64,000 bases of DNA, taken from Melastoma dodecandrum (taxonomy: Eukaryota; Streptophyta; Magnoliopsida; Myrtales; Melastomataceae). The DNA lies in NCBI GenBank assembly GCA_029817715.1, contig JARUPY010000552.1:118759-182758 (forward strand), given 5' to 3'. This document shows positions 49,100 through 60,849 of this stretch, piece after piece (within the stretch, counting starts at the first letter, position 1; each line of letters begins with the position of its first letter). Position numbers and translations under genes: made by a program. The notes beneath the pieces are model-generated. The model had not been told where the DNA came from. It searched no databases and was given only the letters and a program-made list of their open reading frames with translations.

Positions 49100-49485
49100 A
49101 GTCGGGGGGTTGTTCTCTTTGGTCCCATTTATATATTTTATTTGAAACTGAAGAAGGAGAAAGAAGAAGCCCAACTTACCTAACGCCAGTTTTGGATTCT
49201 AGCAAAAATGATAATTAATGTGACTCGGAACAAAAGACTTGAGAATTAGACCCAACAACTAAATTATCGATTGAGATCAGGGGGTTGTTCTCTTGTTCCC
49301 ATATGTATTTACCTAAAGCAGTTTTGGATTCTAGCCAAAATGATAATTAATGTGACTCGGAACAAAAGACTTGAGAATTAGACCCAACACCTAAATTATC
49401 GATTGAGATCAGGGGGTTGTTCTCTTGTTCCAAAATGTATTTACCTCTAAAGCAGTTTTGGATTCTACCTAAAATGATAATTAAT
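49100..49485. repeat. Tandem repeat of about 133 bp, three copies, upstream of the NLR
   Basis: TTTGGATTCT recurs at 49191, 49323 and 49457, with the same 130-base context (GGGGGTTGTTCTCTTGTTCC, GATAATTAATGTGACTCGG, ATTATCGATTGAGATC). The last copy is partial. It lies 40-430 bases before the NLR start codon, in its promoter or leader. Confidence 0.88.
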
Positions 49486-50602
49486 AAAAAAGGACTAATA
49501 AAAAAAGCAAACCAATTATTGAGTTTAAATAAGAAGAAGACTGTTTTTTCTTTTATAAAGGTAATTTATAAAGGAGAAAGAAAAGGAGGAGAACTACAGA
49601 GGTGGCCCAGATTCCTTCCTATAAAGCCCAAAGTGCGTCTGCAAGTAGGAAATAAGGCATTTATTTACATTTGTCTCCAAAACAGATCCGATCCAATCGA
49701 ATAATAGCAGGACTGGATGGATCACTTGTCCCTCCCCGTCTTTCCTTCCTTCCTCTTTCCTACCCTTTTTAGTTCACCCATCCGGCTTCCTTCAAAGTAT
49801 CATCTTCCACTTCCCTTTCCTCGTCCCCATCTGTTGCCATCCCTGGATATAGCCATTTGGTGCCCCCCCCTTACTTCGGCTTTGTTTTGTTCCCCTATGC
49901 GTTCCGCAGTCACAGCTCCTCCATCTTGGCTCCCTTTATGCTTCCCGGCATGGGTTCTCTCGTAATGGCACAGCCCAACACTCCCTTCAGTCGCCTTTCG
50001 GGCTTCAGTGCAGAGGCCAGTCACGTGAAGTACCTGAGAATAGGACCTAACACCCACGTAAGGCTTATTAGTCAACACGTATAAATTCTCCAATGCCCAA
50101 ACGAGATGAAAACTCTTATATATCTGGAAACTGCTCCGGTTCCTACAAAGCCCTCGAGCCCGACATCATTACTAAACAATAAAGCGCGGTAAAAAAAAAA
50201 CAAAGCGTGTGATTATCTCTGTTTATGGAAAATACGCCTGCGACGAGCCGAACGGTACGACAGGCTCGATCATGCGGCGGTCTGCTACATGTTTAAAACA
50301 ACAGTGCATTTTCTCTTCAAGATAGCTTCATCGCCCGGATCCATTCGCCTGAAGAAGCAGAAGAGTAACACCCCGTCTTCGTTTGTGCAAAAGCCTCGAA
50401 GATTGAAAGGTGGCTATACAACGAAGGTGAAGAGCACGCCGAAACGGAAGATAAACGGCTCCGCTTCAGCAAGAACATGAGCGTGATAATTGATCATTGG
50501 GGTTGCTTTTGTCATTTAGTTCCTTTTGGTTTTCTATCCATGTGATAACCCTCCATATTCTCACACCACCTTTACTAAGCCCAAAATCACATTTTTAAGT
50601 AT
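49486..50602. other. Intergenic, nothing firmly recognised
   Basis: Small open frames (for example 50289-50480, lysine- and arginine-rich, 63 codons) have no family motif or promoter context. Confidence 0.45.
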
Positions 50603-50607
50603 GATAT

Positions 50608-52454
50608 TGTTGACAAGATTTTGATGATGAGTCAAACAGCAGGTTTGACCTGCTATGACTTTACAGAAGCTGAAACCTCCTGTAACGAAGATACGCTTCG
50701 TAAGAGAGGAAAAATATCACGAAAATATTTTCTTCACCCTCCGAGGATCATTTCAGATCAAGAGACGTGATTAGAGAATATTTCCATAAATAGATATTTC
50801 AATAATAAATTATTTATTAATTAATTATTGATTATCTTAATTAAATTATTAATTCAAAAAGAGAATATTCTTAAGAATATTATTTGGATTAATATTTTGT
50901 CCAGATACAATGTTTTACTTGTCTGGAACGAATCAATTATTTTGGGAATAAATCGTTGATTATTTCCTTATATAGAAGGTCAAGTTGCTGTTGCTGGCCG
51001 AACCTTTTGTAATGCATTATCTGGGGATTTAATTGTCAAAATAAGACAAAATTAAATCTGGAGGTTCCAACCAGATATTCGCACGACCCCATCATCATAT
51101 TTCTCAAGTTGGAAATAAAATATTCTTTCTTTCCAACTATAGAAGGTTGCTGACCGATTTAGGCTCTAACCTTCTGTAAGATGAGATCTCGTGATTGGAT
51201 GATTCGATTGATCTGAAATCAATCGAATATTGTCCCTAAATGATTTTTACACTTTGGGGATGAATCTGGTCATTTTACGTTTTTGGCAAAATAAGTTTCC
51301 TTCTTTACAGGAGGACGGAACCTCTATATAAAAGAAAAACCTAAAAACATTTAAAAAAAAAGGAGATTTTGATCAGAGGTAAGTCTTGGCATTTGGCAAC
51401 GTTAGTGGTGTTTAACGTGTGTGCAAGTGTGCAGGACGGATTCTCCAGGCGAGAGTTCTCGCAGGCGGTAACTACAGCGGGTTGAGCGTGGGTGAAGCCG
51501 TTCCGGTGACTTCGTTGCGTACGGATCTGAGGGACTCGACCGGAACTTTGTCCGTGACGTCGGACTGCGTGCATCAGGGCCTGGGGAAGTGTGTTCGTTG
51601 GTGGCGAATAGGCGTACAAAGTTGGTCGGAGAGAAGGAGTCCGTAGCAGGGGTTCAGTGGTGAGGGATCTCCAACCTTCTGTAGTTGGTTATTTTGTTAT
51701 CTGTGCGTTTGCAGCAGGTGTGCTTTGGTGAAGCCACTCCGTAGGCGTCGTTGGCTACAAAACCGAAGGACTTGGCCAGGAGTACTGTCAGTGAAGCCGG
51801 GTGGGCGTACAGCAGGTCGAAGAGAAGGTTGTTGCAGCAGGCGTAAGTGGTGAGAGACTGAAACCCACTGTAGTCGTGTTATCTTTATTTGTTTTGCAGA
51901 TTAAACCAAAAAGACAAAAAGAGAAGCATATCAGAGGCATCCAAACACTTGGAGAAAGCGTCATCAGATCTGTTCGCTGATCCACAGAAGGAATAGCCCG
52001 CTACAGAGTCACAGAAGGCTGAAGCTTCCAGCCAACGTTCTGTGCTTGCTCAAGTCTGGTTGATTTCCTTGTGATTCGACCTAGACACATCCTAAACACA
52101 GCAAGAGTGTTTCTTGCATTGGTAAAGCTAGTCTTACCGTCCCGTGGTCAAAGAAATTGTTTTCTTACACCACAGAAGGTTTTACCTTCTACACTGTAAT
52201 CTCTATACGAGTTATTAGTGAAAAGTGACCGAAAGTGGACGTAGGTGATTTCACCGAACCACTATAAAATCCTTTGTGTTCTACGACTCATTTCGAAGTC
52301 AATTTCACACGTTCCGTAATTACAGAAGCTTGAAGGCTCTGTAAATTACAGTAAGTTACTTCCGCTGTGAGGGTTGTGAAAAAGCGTTTAAGAATTCCTT
52401 AATTGGACTTAACACTAATTCACCCCCCCTCTTAGTGTAATCTTTGGGCCAACA
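50608..52454 (+). repeat. 5' LTR of the SIRE-like element
   Basis: 1,847 bases, starting TGTTGACAAG and ending GGGCCAACA. It matches 58832-60844 from end to end. Contains several AGAAGGTT / AACCTTCT hairpins. Open frames inside (51341-51985) are not genes. Confidence 0.93.
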
Positions 52455-52456
52455 AT

Positions 52457-52468
52457 TGGTATCAGAGC
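52457..52468 (+). promoter_or_regulatory. Primer-binding site, initiator tRNA-Met
   Basis: TGGTATCAGAGC two bases after the LTR end, complementary to the 3' end of plant initiator tRNA-Met, the usual copia primer. Confidence 0.93.
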
Positions 52469-52479
52469 GAGGTTCAACG

Positions 52480-53190
52480 GAAGCTTAACCGCTCGTTGAG
52501 ATCTTACAGCAGCTCGAACCTTCTGTACGCTCTCTGAGTACTACTACCTTATTGTATTCAACAGAAGCTTAGTTCTCTATTTGAATTCAACATTTAGAAC
52601 AAAAGCAGTTTCAACAAAAGCTTTATAGCTTGTTGATTTCTGATAGGAGGTTGTACCTTCTATTGCTCTCTGTCTCTGCCTTACAGAAGCTTATGCTCTG
52701 TAATTGTCTCAAGTTTATTTTAATTCTACAAAAGTACTATACTCTGATAGAATTCAAAAATTTGTGATTCAACAAAAAGTTTAACAGCCTGCTGAGATTC
52801 AATAGCAGCCTGTACCTTCTACGCGATAGATTTCTACTATACAGAAGCTTACGCTCTGTTACTATCACTATCTGTCTCTCTTCTACAGTAGCTCATTGCT
52901 CTGCTAGAAACCATCCAGTTATTTTTAGACGGGATTCAACAAAAGCTTGAGTGCTTAGTTACATCCTATAGAAGGTTATACCTGCTATACGCATATAACC
53001 GTTTGTTGCGCTGTTTTCTTCTGCTGAAAACTTAAGGTTTCTGCAGAATTAAACTACTTTGCATTTTTACTCCATTTTACGGAGATTTGATTGCCAGCAA
53101 TATCCGTTTCAATTTAACAGAAGTTTGTGTGCATTAAGAATTAATACAGTACCGTAAAGGTTCTACTATTCTGCATAGAAGTCAAACCTT
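52480..53190 (+). repeat. Leader with about 13 serial mini-hairpins
   Basis: Between PBS and gag, short inverted repeats recur every 40-60 bases on one plan: ACAGAAGCTT, a few bases, then AGCTCTGTA. Clear cases are at 52681-52705, 52839-52862 and 52881-52906; variants near 52560, 52611, 52642, 52725, 52774, 52798, 52936, 52968 and 53116. Each could fold into a stem of 7-9 pairs in the genomic RNA. Confidence 0.7.
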
Positions 53191-53204
53191 CTGAAAATTG
53201 TAAA

Positions 53205-53918
53205 ATGGGTGATAATTGTTATATACCGAAACCACACATTGGGAATCCTCCCATTTTTGATGGTAAAAATTTTTCCTACTGGAAAATTCGAATGAGTGCC
53301 TTTGTAGATGCAATCGATGATGATTTGTGGTCGTTCATAGAAGACGGTCCACCTATTCTACCGATTGAAGTACAAATTCGTCATGACGGTCGTCCTACTC
53401 GGGAGTACCTTAGGATCAAACGACTCACTAAAACGGCTAAGTACTTAATGTTTAGTGCTATGTCGGAAAGTGAATTCGTTAAAGTCTCTACTTGCACTTC
53501 GGGCAAAGAAATCTGGGATAAACTTGTCACCATGTATGTTGGGACAAACCAGATTAGAGAAACCAAGGTGAATTTCTTAATTCATCAATATGAGAATTTC
53601 ACCATGAAAGGAGAAGAATCTGTAGAACAAATGTTCCAGAGACTTAACCTCCTAGTAGATGCCTTAACTCATTTAGGCAAACACTATACTAATTCTGAAT
53701 TAGTAAGAAAGGTTCTACGAACTCTGCCCAAATCTTGGGAAGCCAAGAAAACGGCTATTGAGGAAGCTAAGGATCTATCTACTCTTCGATTAGATCAACT
53801 AATGAGCTCTTTAATGTCATATGAAATGGAGAGAACCTCTCAATCTGATGTAAAAAGAGCTTCAGTAGCCTTCAAAGCATCAGAAGAACCAATTGAAGAC
53901 TCTGACAATGACGCATAA
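53205..53918 (+). CDS. Gag N-terminal domain (UBN2-type) of the SIRE-like element
   Basis: 237 codons from MGDNCYIPKPHIGNPPIFDG, where the ATG follows the leader, with the typical GKNFSYWKIRM, EIWDKLVTMYVGTNQIRE and LRTLPKSWEAKKTAIEEAKD of copia gag (capsid). It ends in a TAA (53916-53918) but the same frame continues into the zinc knuckle at 54034, so the stop separates capsid from the rest of gag-pol. Either a relic nonsense change or a suppressible stop. Confidence 0.85.
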   Translation: MGDNCYIPKPHIGNPPIFDGKNFSYWKIRMSAFVDAIDDDLWSFIEDGPPILPIEVQIRHDGRPTREYLRIKRLTKTAKYLMFSAMSESEFVKVSTCTSGKEIWDKLVTMYVGTNQIRETKVNFLIHQYENFTMKGEESVEQMFQRLNLLVDALTHLGKHYTNSELVRKVLRTLPKSWEAKKTAIEEAKDLSTLRLDQLMSSLMSYEMERTSQSDVKRASVAFKASEEPIEDSDNDA

Positions 53919-53942
53919 GTCGATTCGGATGATGAACTCGCT

Positions 53943-55870
53943 ATGATTGCTAAACGCCTTCTGCGGTTCGCTTCCAAAAGACGTTTCAACAAGAGAAATC
54001 AGAAACGTGAAAAGCAGAATGATCCAAAGATGATCAGATGCTATGAGTGCAATAAGAAGGGACATTTCAAATCTGATTGTCCTTTACATAAGGAGAAGGA
54101 GAAACCTTCTGTACAAACAAAACCCAAGAAAGCTATGATTGCTTGGGTAGATATTGAAGATTCTGATGATGAGGAAGAACAAGCACTAATGTGCATAACT
54201 GCTCACACAGAAACTCAAAATTCTGTAGGAAATCAATTCTGTTTTCGAACAGAAGCTACAGAAAGTGAATGGTATCTGGACAGTGGCTGCTCAAGGCACA
54301 TGAACGGAGATCCATCCAAATTTTCTAAGTTGACTTTACAGAACGGAGGTTCTGTTAAATTCGGTGACAATAGTAAAGGCTCTGTCATCGGAACAGGAAC
54401 TATTGGAAGTCCTGACTCTATGGTTATAGAAGAGGTTCTGTTGGTTACAGAACTTAAACATAACCTGCTGAGCATTAGCCAGCTTTGTGATAAAGGCTAT
54501 ACTATAACCTTTGATCAAGATAAATGTTCTGGTATCCTAAACAATGAAGTTCGCTTCATTGGAAATCGGAAAAGGAACATCTACACTTTAACACAGGAGA
54601 GCTTCTGTGTAACAGAAAGCTGTCTTCTGTCTGTCAAAGACGAAACTCATCTTTGGCATAGAAGGTTAGGACATTCCAACCTCCAATTGCTATCCAAGCT
54701 TGCTAGAAAAGAATTGGTAAAAGGCTTGCCTAATATCAAATTCGAAGCAAGACAACTTCTGTGAAGCTTTTTCGCTTGGTAAGCAAACTAAATCCTCATT
54801 CAAGTCTAAGAATGAGATATCTACTACTCAGCCCTTGGAACTTCTACATATGGATCTATTTGGTCCGACTAGAGTTCAAAGTATTGGTGGTAGAAGATAC
54901 TGTCTAGTAGTAGTAGATGACTACTCTAGGTACACCTGGGTCAAGTTCTTGACTCATAAAAGCGATGCATTTGAATCTTTCATAAAGCTCGCTAAGCAAT
55001 TACAGAATGAGAATAGATCTTCTGTAAAAGCTATTCGAACGGATCATGGTACAGAGTTTGAAAACCATGATTTCGCTACCTTCTGTGACGAACATGGCAT
55101 TGATCACAACTTCTCTGCTCCTTACACTCCTCAACAGAATGGAGTCGCATAAAGGAAAAATCGAACTCTTATAGACATGGCTAGAACCATGATTTGTGAG
55201 AGCAATGTTCCACATAACCTTTGGGCTGAAGCAGTAAATACAGCCTGCTATATCTCTAATAGAGTACTACTAAGGCCTAAATTAGAAAAAACTCCCTATC
55301 AACTATACAGGGGGAGAATATCCGAATATTTCCTATTTTCATGCCTTTGGAAGTCCATGTTTTATACTGAGACCTTCTAAGGACAATCTCGGAAAATTCG
55401 ATGCTAAATCAGATGAAGGTATCTTTTTAGGATACTCACTAACTAGCAAAGCTTATAGAGTCCTTAACAAAAGGACTTCTACAATAGAAGAGTCAATTAA
55501 TGTAAAAATTAATGACTCACCAACAGAAGATACTACAAAACCTGTAATATCTTTTGAACCTTTAGAAATTTCTTTAGAACCTACAGAAGGTTCTTCAGAA
55601 CATCCACCCTCTACGAAAGAGATGGGTGAACCCACTGTTCATAATTCTCAAAGAGAATCTGAACAAACTGTTGAAAATTCTTCAACAAAATGATATAAGA
55701 GCACCTGCCTTATATCAAAAACGACATCCTATTGATCAAGTCATAGGAGACATCAATAGTGGTGTACAGACAAGACGTTCTGTTATTAATAGTGGTGTAC
55801 AGACAAGACACCCTATTGACCAAGTCATTGGAGACATCAACAGATGCTTTTTCCAATACGGTTCTATTCC
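53943..55870 (+). pseudogene. Gag-pol remainder: zinc knuckle, protease, integrase; RT lost
   Basis: CCHC knuckle (CYECNKKGHFKSDC, about 54042-54083), protease (WYLDSGCSRHMNG, about 54272), pre-integrase (LWHRRLGHSNLQLL, about 54652), then a frameshift at 54764 and the integrase core (MDLFGP, VVVDDYSRY, IRTDHGTEF, PQQNGVA) with a TAA at 55150 replacing the catalytic-glutamate codon position. After about 55380 the linker holds the motif HPIDQVIGDIN-SGVQTR twice in mirrored order (55728-55846). From there it jumps to the RNase H tail, so all reverse transcriptase motifs are absent. Confidence 0.85.
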
Positions 55871-55981
55871 GTAGAAGCCGTCAACACAGAACATCATTTG
55901 GCTGACATTTTCACCAAATCACTTGATAAGGAAAAATTCTTCTCTTTCAGGAATGAATTGGGGATTTGTTATCCATTTTAA
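55871..55981 (+). pseudogene. RNase H C-terminal tail of the SIRE-like element
   Basis: EHHLADIFTKSLDKEKFFSFRNELG followed by ICYPF and a stop: the conserved end of copia pol (read in two parts here). It lies directly after the deletion joint near 55870. Confidence 0.8.
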
Positions 55982-56544
55982 ATAACAGCGACGTTGTACA
56001 GCAGTTTCAACGTTCTGTATTATACATTTCGAAATTTTACCTCGAAATGCATTTTTCAAAAGAGTACTCTAGACAATATTATTCTAATGAAAATCTTGTC
56101 GAGAAAGAGTTCGTTTCATTAACGTAGATTCTTACAGAAACTACGCATAGAAGGTTATACCTTCTGTACAATGTTAATTCGACTTTACTGTTTCGAATTT
56201 AACAAAATATATTTTGAAACAGAAAGTTAAACCTTCTGTTCAAATGAATATTTTTGAAAAATCAGGGAGAATCTTATCTGATTAATCCTCCTTTATATCA
56301 AGAATCGATGATCTTGATAAAAAATTGGGAATACATAATCTTATTGGAAGATTCTGTTCCAATTAATCATTTTTGGGAATAAAATATTATTTTTCCCCAA
56401 TTAGAACATTTCGTTCTTCTATATCTTCTCACGGTGTCACTCGTGGTTTTTTCACCACCATTGATACTTCACAGAGAAACCCTAGAAGAAAATTTGTCCT
56501 TCCAACTCAATCTCTTAGCCAAATCGCTTTACCCAACTCCGATT

Positions 56545-58242
56545 ATGGCACCTAAGAGAAAGTCCGGAGCTAGCCGCTCCTTCTCCCTCTCTGCCACACC
56601 ACCTTTGGCTGAAGTCTCAACCAGCCACCCCCGTGATTCCTACGGTTAATGAGGAAATCGCACCCCTGGACCCGGAAATCGCCGAATACTCGCTTGTCGA
56701 GGATAAGGAGATCTCCAACGTCGCTACCAAAGGGCAGAAGGACGAAGTCCCTGTTTTGAAGGAAGAACCCTATTTCTGAGGAGTCTCTGGAGGAACCTAC
56801 TGGTGAGGATGACGAAGCATCTCATCCCACCGATGATCTCGTCTTGGAGGACGAAAACCCTCAGGAGGATGCTGATCTGGAACAGGAAGCTTGAAACCCC
56901 TGTCAGAAACAGCGTCGTCTCTGATGATGATGAGGACAAAGTGCAGGAGGTCCACTCCCTTAGCAGTTACTGCTCCTCAACCTACTGTGTCACCCAAATC
57001 GAAGGTGAAAGGGCAAGGCTGTTGCTGTGGAGCCTATCCCTGTCAAAGCCAAACGATCGGCCTCGATTATCGTCTCTGGAAGTGTATCCTCCAGGACACG
57101 ACACAAACGCAAAAGCCCCGAGTCTGTGAGTAAATCCTTAGAGCTGGAGGTCTTAAAAAAGACCAAGCCTACAGGTACAGTCGCAGATCAGGTAAAAACT
57201 ACTGTTTCTCAGGCTGAAATAGAGCAGATCTTGAACGCAGAAGCTGTTCCCTCCTGTGATGTCTCAAACAGGTAGATTGTTGCGTGCAAACGGCTAGATT
57301 TTAGCTGGTTTAGCGAGAATGATCTTGATATTCTGCCTCTATATGAGAAGTTGGATTTAAAGGTGTTCTGTGAAACTTACGTCGAAGTCGCTGTTACAAG
57401 GATTCGAGAATTTTATACATATCTCACCTTTTTCAGGATTAACGACGTTGTTAAGTATGTCAGGACAATGATTGATGGTGTCTTCCTGGTGTTTTCAATT
57501 CATGATGTCAACACCCTGTATGGCTGTAAAGAGCACCCTGTTCTTCCTGTGGCAAACAAGAATCAGTCATACAGCGCCATACTTGGATCTAAAGTGAAGG
57601 TGCCGCAGTACCTTGAATCTGCTGCACTGAACCTTCCTAAACGGATCCTCCATCGATCTGTCATCTTCTGTCTCCTACCAAGGACAGGAAGTCTGGATGC
57701 TGTAACAATCAGAGATGCTCAGAATATGGAGCATTTGCTGCTGGGAAAGCCATTCAACCTGGGGGCGATGATTTTTGCTCACATGCAAGCTTGTCTTAAA
57801 GCAAAGGACAAAGCTCTCCCCTATGGTCAGGTTGTAGCTGCTCTTCTCCGTCTTCGCATTATTGATCCCAAATCCTCCCACCGCACTGGAAAAAAAATGG
57901 CGAGTTGGAAATTTTGGTCGACAAATTATTGCAAGTATGCAATATGTGAGGACTCAAGGAGGCTGGATTCAGAAATCCAAAGGGAAAGAGAAACAGCAGA
58001 AGGAAGCACCTGCTACTTCTGACAAGAGTGGACCTACTGCTCCAAAAGCTACTGTTCCTCCTTCTTCAACCCTGGAACAACCTCGAGAAGGCTCATCCTC
58101 CTCTTTGCCTAATCTCATCAGAGATCTGCAGCGACAAATTGTTGCACAGACTGAGGAACTTAAAGTCCTCAAGGACACGGTCGCTGAGTTAGTCATTACT
58201 GTTGAACGTCAAGAAAAGCTCCTCCGTGACAATCTCCAGTAA
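56545..58242 (+). pseudogene. Env-like extra ORF of SIRE-type copia element, broken
   Basis: Starts MAPKRKSGASRSFSLS, then passes through several frames: an acidic, serine/proline-rich N-part (56545-57130), a basic stretch (RHKRKSPESVSKS, about 57090), a conserved globular part (about 57290-57890, with FCETYVEVAVTRIREFYTYL, YLESAALNLPKRILHRSV and HLLLGKPFNLGAMIFAHMQ), and a C-terminal coiled coil (LIRDLQRQIVAQTEELKVLK, to 58242). The position after pol and this layout fit the env-like or plant-transposon-protein frame of SIRE elements. Its role is unknown and several frameshifts inactivate it. No clear membrane segment is seen. Confidence 0.75.
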
Positions 58243-58436
58243 TGTGTTCTGCTTAATTTCCAGCACCCTAGACCTACTGTAATGGTCTTAAATAAGTGAC
58301 TGATGATGTTTACCCCTTTTGGGATGAACTATTTTAATATGCTGCAGTTTGGTTTTATTCTCTACGTCTATTGTGAGAATACCTTCTACAGGATCTTAGA
58401 TCTCCGCTTTCTACCTTCTATACTTTTTGATATGAC

Positions 58437-58450
58437 AAAAAGGGGGAGAG
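58437..58450 (+). promoter_or_regulatory. Second, upstream polypurine tract copy
   Basis: AAAAAGGGGGAGAG, the same sequence as the tract that borders the 3' LTR, 381 bases further upstream. Confidence 0.55.
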
Positions 58451-58817
58451 ATTTTAGAGAACTAACACAGAGATATAGCGTATGCTAATCTCAAACCCAC
58501 AAGAATTCTTGTGATATTTAGCGGGATAGAAGGACTAACCTACTAAGAGGTTTTTTAACCTTCTATAAGGGTATGCAAAATTTGAGTACAACTCATTTTT
58601 GCTGGGCGTGCAGAAGCTCATGCTACTGTCGGGCTAAATATACAGGAGCTTGTCCCTGTAATCTGTACAAGTTGAATGCTTACACAGAAGCTTTTGCACT
58701 GTTGCAAAAGAAAAAGCTTCTATAAAGTGTCAAATCCTTAACGTCTCTATCTCTGGGGGAGTTTGATGCGTCATCTTGCATGAACATATCTCCAATGGAT
58801 GAATGTTTTGTCATCAT

Positions 58818-58830
58818 AAAAAGGGGGAGA
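58818..58830 (+). promoter_or_regulatory. Polypurine tract before the 3' LTR
   Basis: AAAAAGGGGGAGA directly before the LTR start at 58832, the plus-strand primer site. Confidence 0.9.
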
Positions 58831-58831
58831 T

Positions 58832-60844
58832 TGTTGATAAGATTTTAATGATGAGTCAAACAACAGGTTTGACTTGCTTCGACTTTACAGAACGCTGAAA
58901 CCTACTGTAACGAAGTTACGCTTCGTTTAAGAGAGGAAAAAAATATCACGATAAAGCAATTTTCTTCACCCTCCCAAGGATTAAATTTCCAGATCAAGAG
59001 ACGTGATTAGTAGAATATTTTAATCAATAGATATTTCAATAATAAAATTATTTGTTAATTAATTATTGATTATCTTAATTAAATTATTAATTCAAAAAAG
59101 AGAATATTCTTAAGATTATTAATTTGGATAAATATTTCGTCCAGAGATACAAATGTTTTACTTGTCTGGAACGTAAATCAACTTTATTTTGGGGAATAAA
59201 TCGTTGATTATTTCCTTATATAGAAGGTCAAGTTGTTGTTGCTGGCGAAGCGAACCCTTCTGCTAATGCTTTAATCCGGGGGATTTAATTGTCAAATATA
59301 AGACAAAATTAAAATATGGAGGTTCCAAACCAGGATATTTGCACGACCCTCATCATCTTATTTCTCAATGTTGGAAATAAAATATTCTTTCCTTTCCAAC
59401 TATAGAAGGTTGCTGATACCGATATATGGCTCTACACCTTTCTGTTAGATGAGATCTCGTGATTGGGATGATTCGTTTGAATCTGAAATCAATCGAATAT
59501 TGTCCTTCTAAATGATTTTTTACTACGTTGGGGATGGAATCTGGTTCAATTTTACGTTTTTTGGCCAATAAATAAAGTTTCCTTCTTTACAGGAGGAACG
59601 GAACCTCTATATAAAAGAAAACCGAAAAAAAACATTTAAAAAAAAAGAAAAATCATATAGATCAGAGGTAAGTCTTGGCATTTGGCAACGTTAGTGGTGG
59701 TTAACGTGTGTGCGAGTGTTTGCAGGACGGGTTCTCCCAGTGCGAGAGTTTCTCGCAGGATGGTAAGCTACTAGCGGGGCTGGAGCGTGGTGCTGTGAAG
59801 CCGCTCCGGGGACTTCGTTTGCGTAACGGATCTGAGGGACTCGACCGGAACTTTGTCCGTGAAGTCGGACTGCTGTGCATTCACGGGCTCCTGGGGAAGG
59901 GGGTAAGGGTGTCGTTTGGGTGGCGAGTAGGCGTACGCAAAGTTTGTGGATCGGAGAGAAGGATGTCCGTAGCATGGGGGTTCAGTGGTGAGGGATCTCC
60001 AACCTTCTGTAGTTGGTTATTTTGTTATCTGTGCGTTTGCAGCAGGTGTGCTTTGGTGAAGCTCACTCCGTAGGCTGTCGTTGGCTACAAAACCGAAGGA
60101 CTTGGCCAGGAGTACTGTCATGTGAAGCCGGGGTGGGCGTACAAAGCAGGCTCGAAGAGAATGGTTGTGTGCAGCAGGCGTAAGTGGGTGAGGGACTGAA
60201 ACCCACTGTAGTCGTGTTATCTTTATTTGTTTTGCAGATATTAAACCACAAAGACAAAAAGGAGAAGCATATCAGAGGCATCCAAAAACAACACTTGGAA
60301 GAAAGCGGTCATCAGATCTGCTTCGCTGATCCACAGAAGGAAAAAGCCCGCTACAGAGACTCAGAACGGCTGCAGCTTCCAGCCAACGTTCTGTGCCTTG
60401 CTCAAGTCTGGATTGATTTTCCTTGTGATATCGACCTAGACACATCCTAAACACAGCAAGAGTGTTTCTTGCATGGTTAAGCTAGTCTTACCGTCCCGTG
60501 GTCAAAGAAATTGTTTTGCTTTACACCACAGAAGGTTTTACTCTTTCTACATCTATAATCTCTATTTACGAGGTTATTAGTGAAAAGTGAATGTGAAAGT
60601 AGGACGTAGGGTGATTTCACCGAATACCACTATTAAAATCCTTTGTGGTCTACGACCTCTATTTCGAAGTCAATTTCACACGATTCCGTAATTACAGAAG
60701 CTTTGAAATGGCTCTGTTAAATTAACAGGTAAGTTACTTACGCTGTGAGGGTTGTGAAAAAGCGTTTAAGAAATTCACTTAATTGCGACTTAAATCACTA
60801 ATTTCACCCCCCCGTCTTGAGTGTGATTATTTGGGTGTTCAACA
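58832..60844 (+). repeat. 3' LTR of the SIRE-like element
   Basis: 2,013 bases, collinear with the 5' LTR but about 9 percent longer, mostly because of scattered one- to three-base insertions. Begins TGTTGATAAG and ends TTCAACA before the GATAT duplication. Open frames within it (59365-60454) are not genes. Confidence 0.92.
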
Positions 60845-60849
60845 GATAT

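Larger units (their letters stand above)
50608..60844 (+). mobile_element. Complete SIRE-like Ty1/copia retrotransposon lacking RT
   Basis: A 10.2-kb element bounded by the perfect 5-bp target duplication GATAT (50603-50607 and 60845-60849). Order: 5' LTR, PBS, hairpin-rich leader, gag, protease and integrase, a collapsed pol end, an extra env-like frame, polypurine tract, 3' LTR. Long LTRs, gag of the UBN2 type and an extra frame after pol are marks of the SIRE/Maximus lineage. Reverse transcriptase and most of RNase H are deleted, so it depends on other elements. Confidence 0.92.

Noticed and set aside
52480..53190. CRISPR-like regularly spaced repeats
   Set aside because: Nuclear plant DNA; the repeats are degenerate hairpins of varying spacing in a retrotransposon leader, without uniform repeats and unique spacers.
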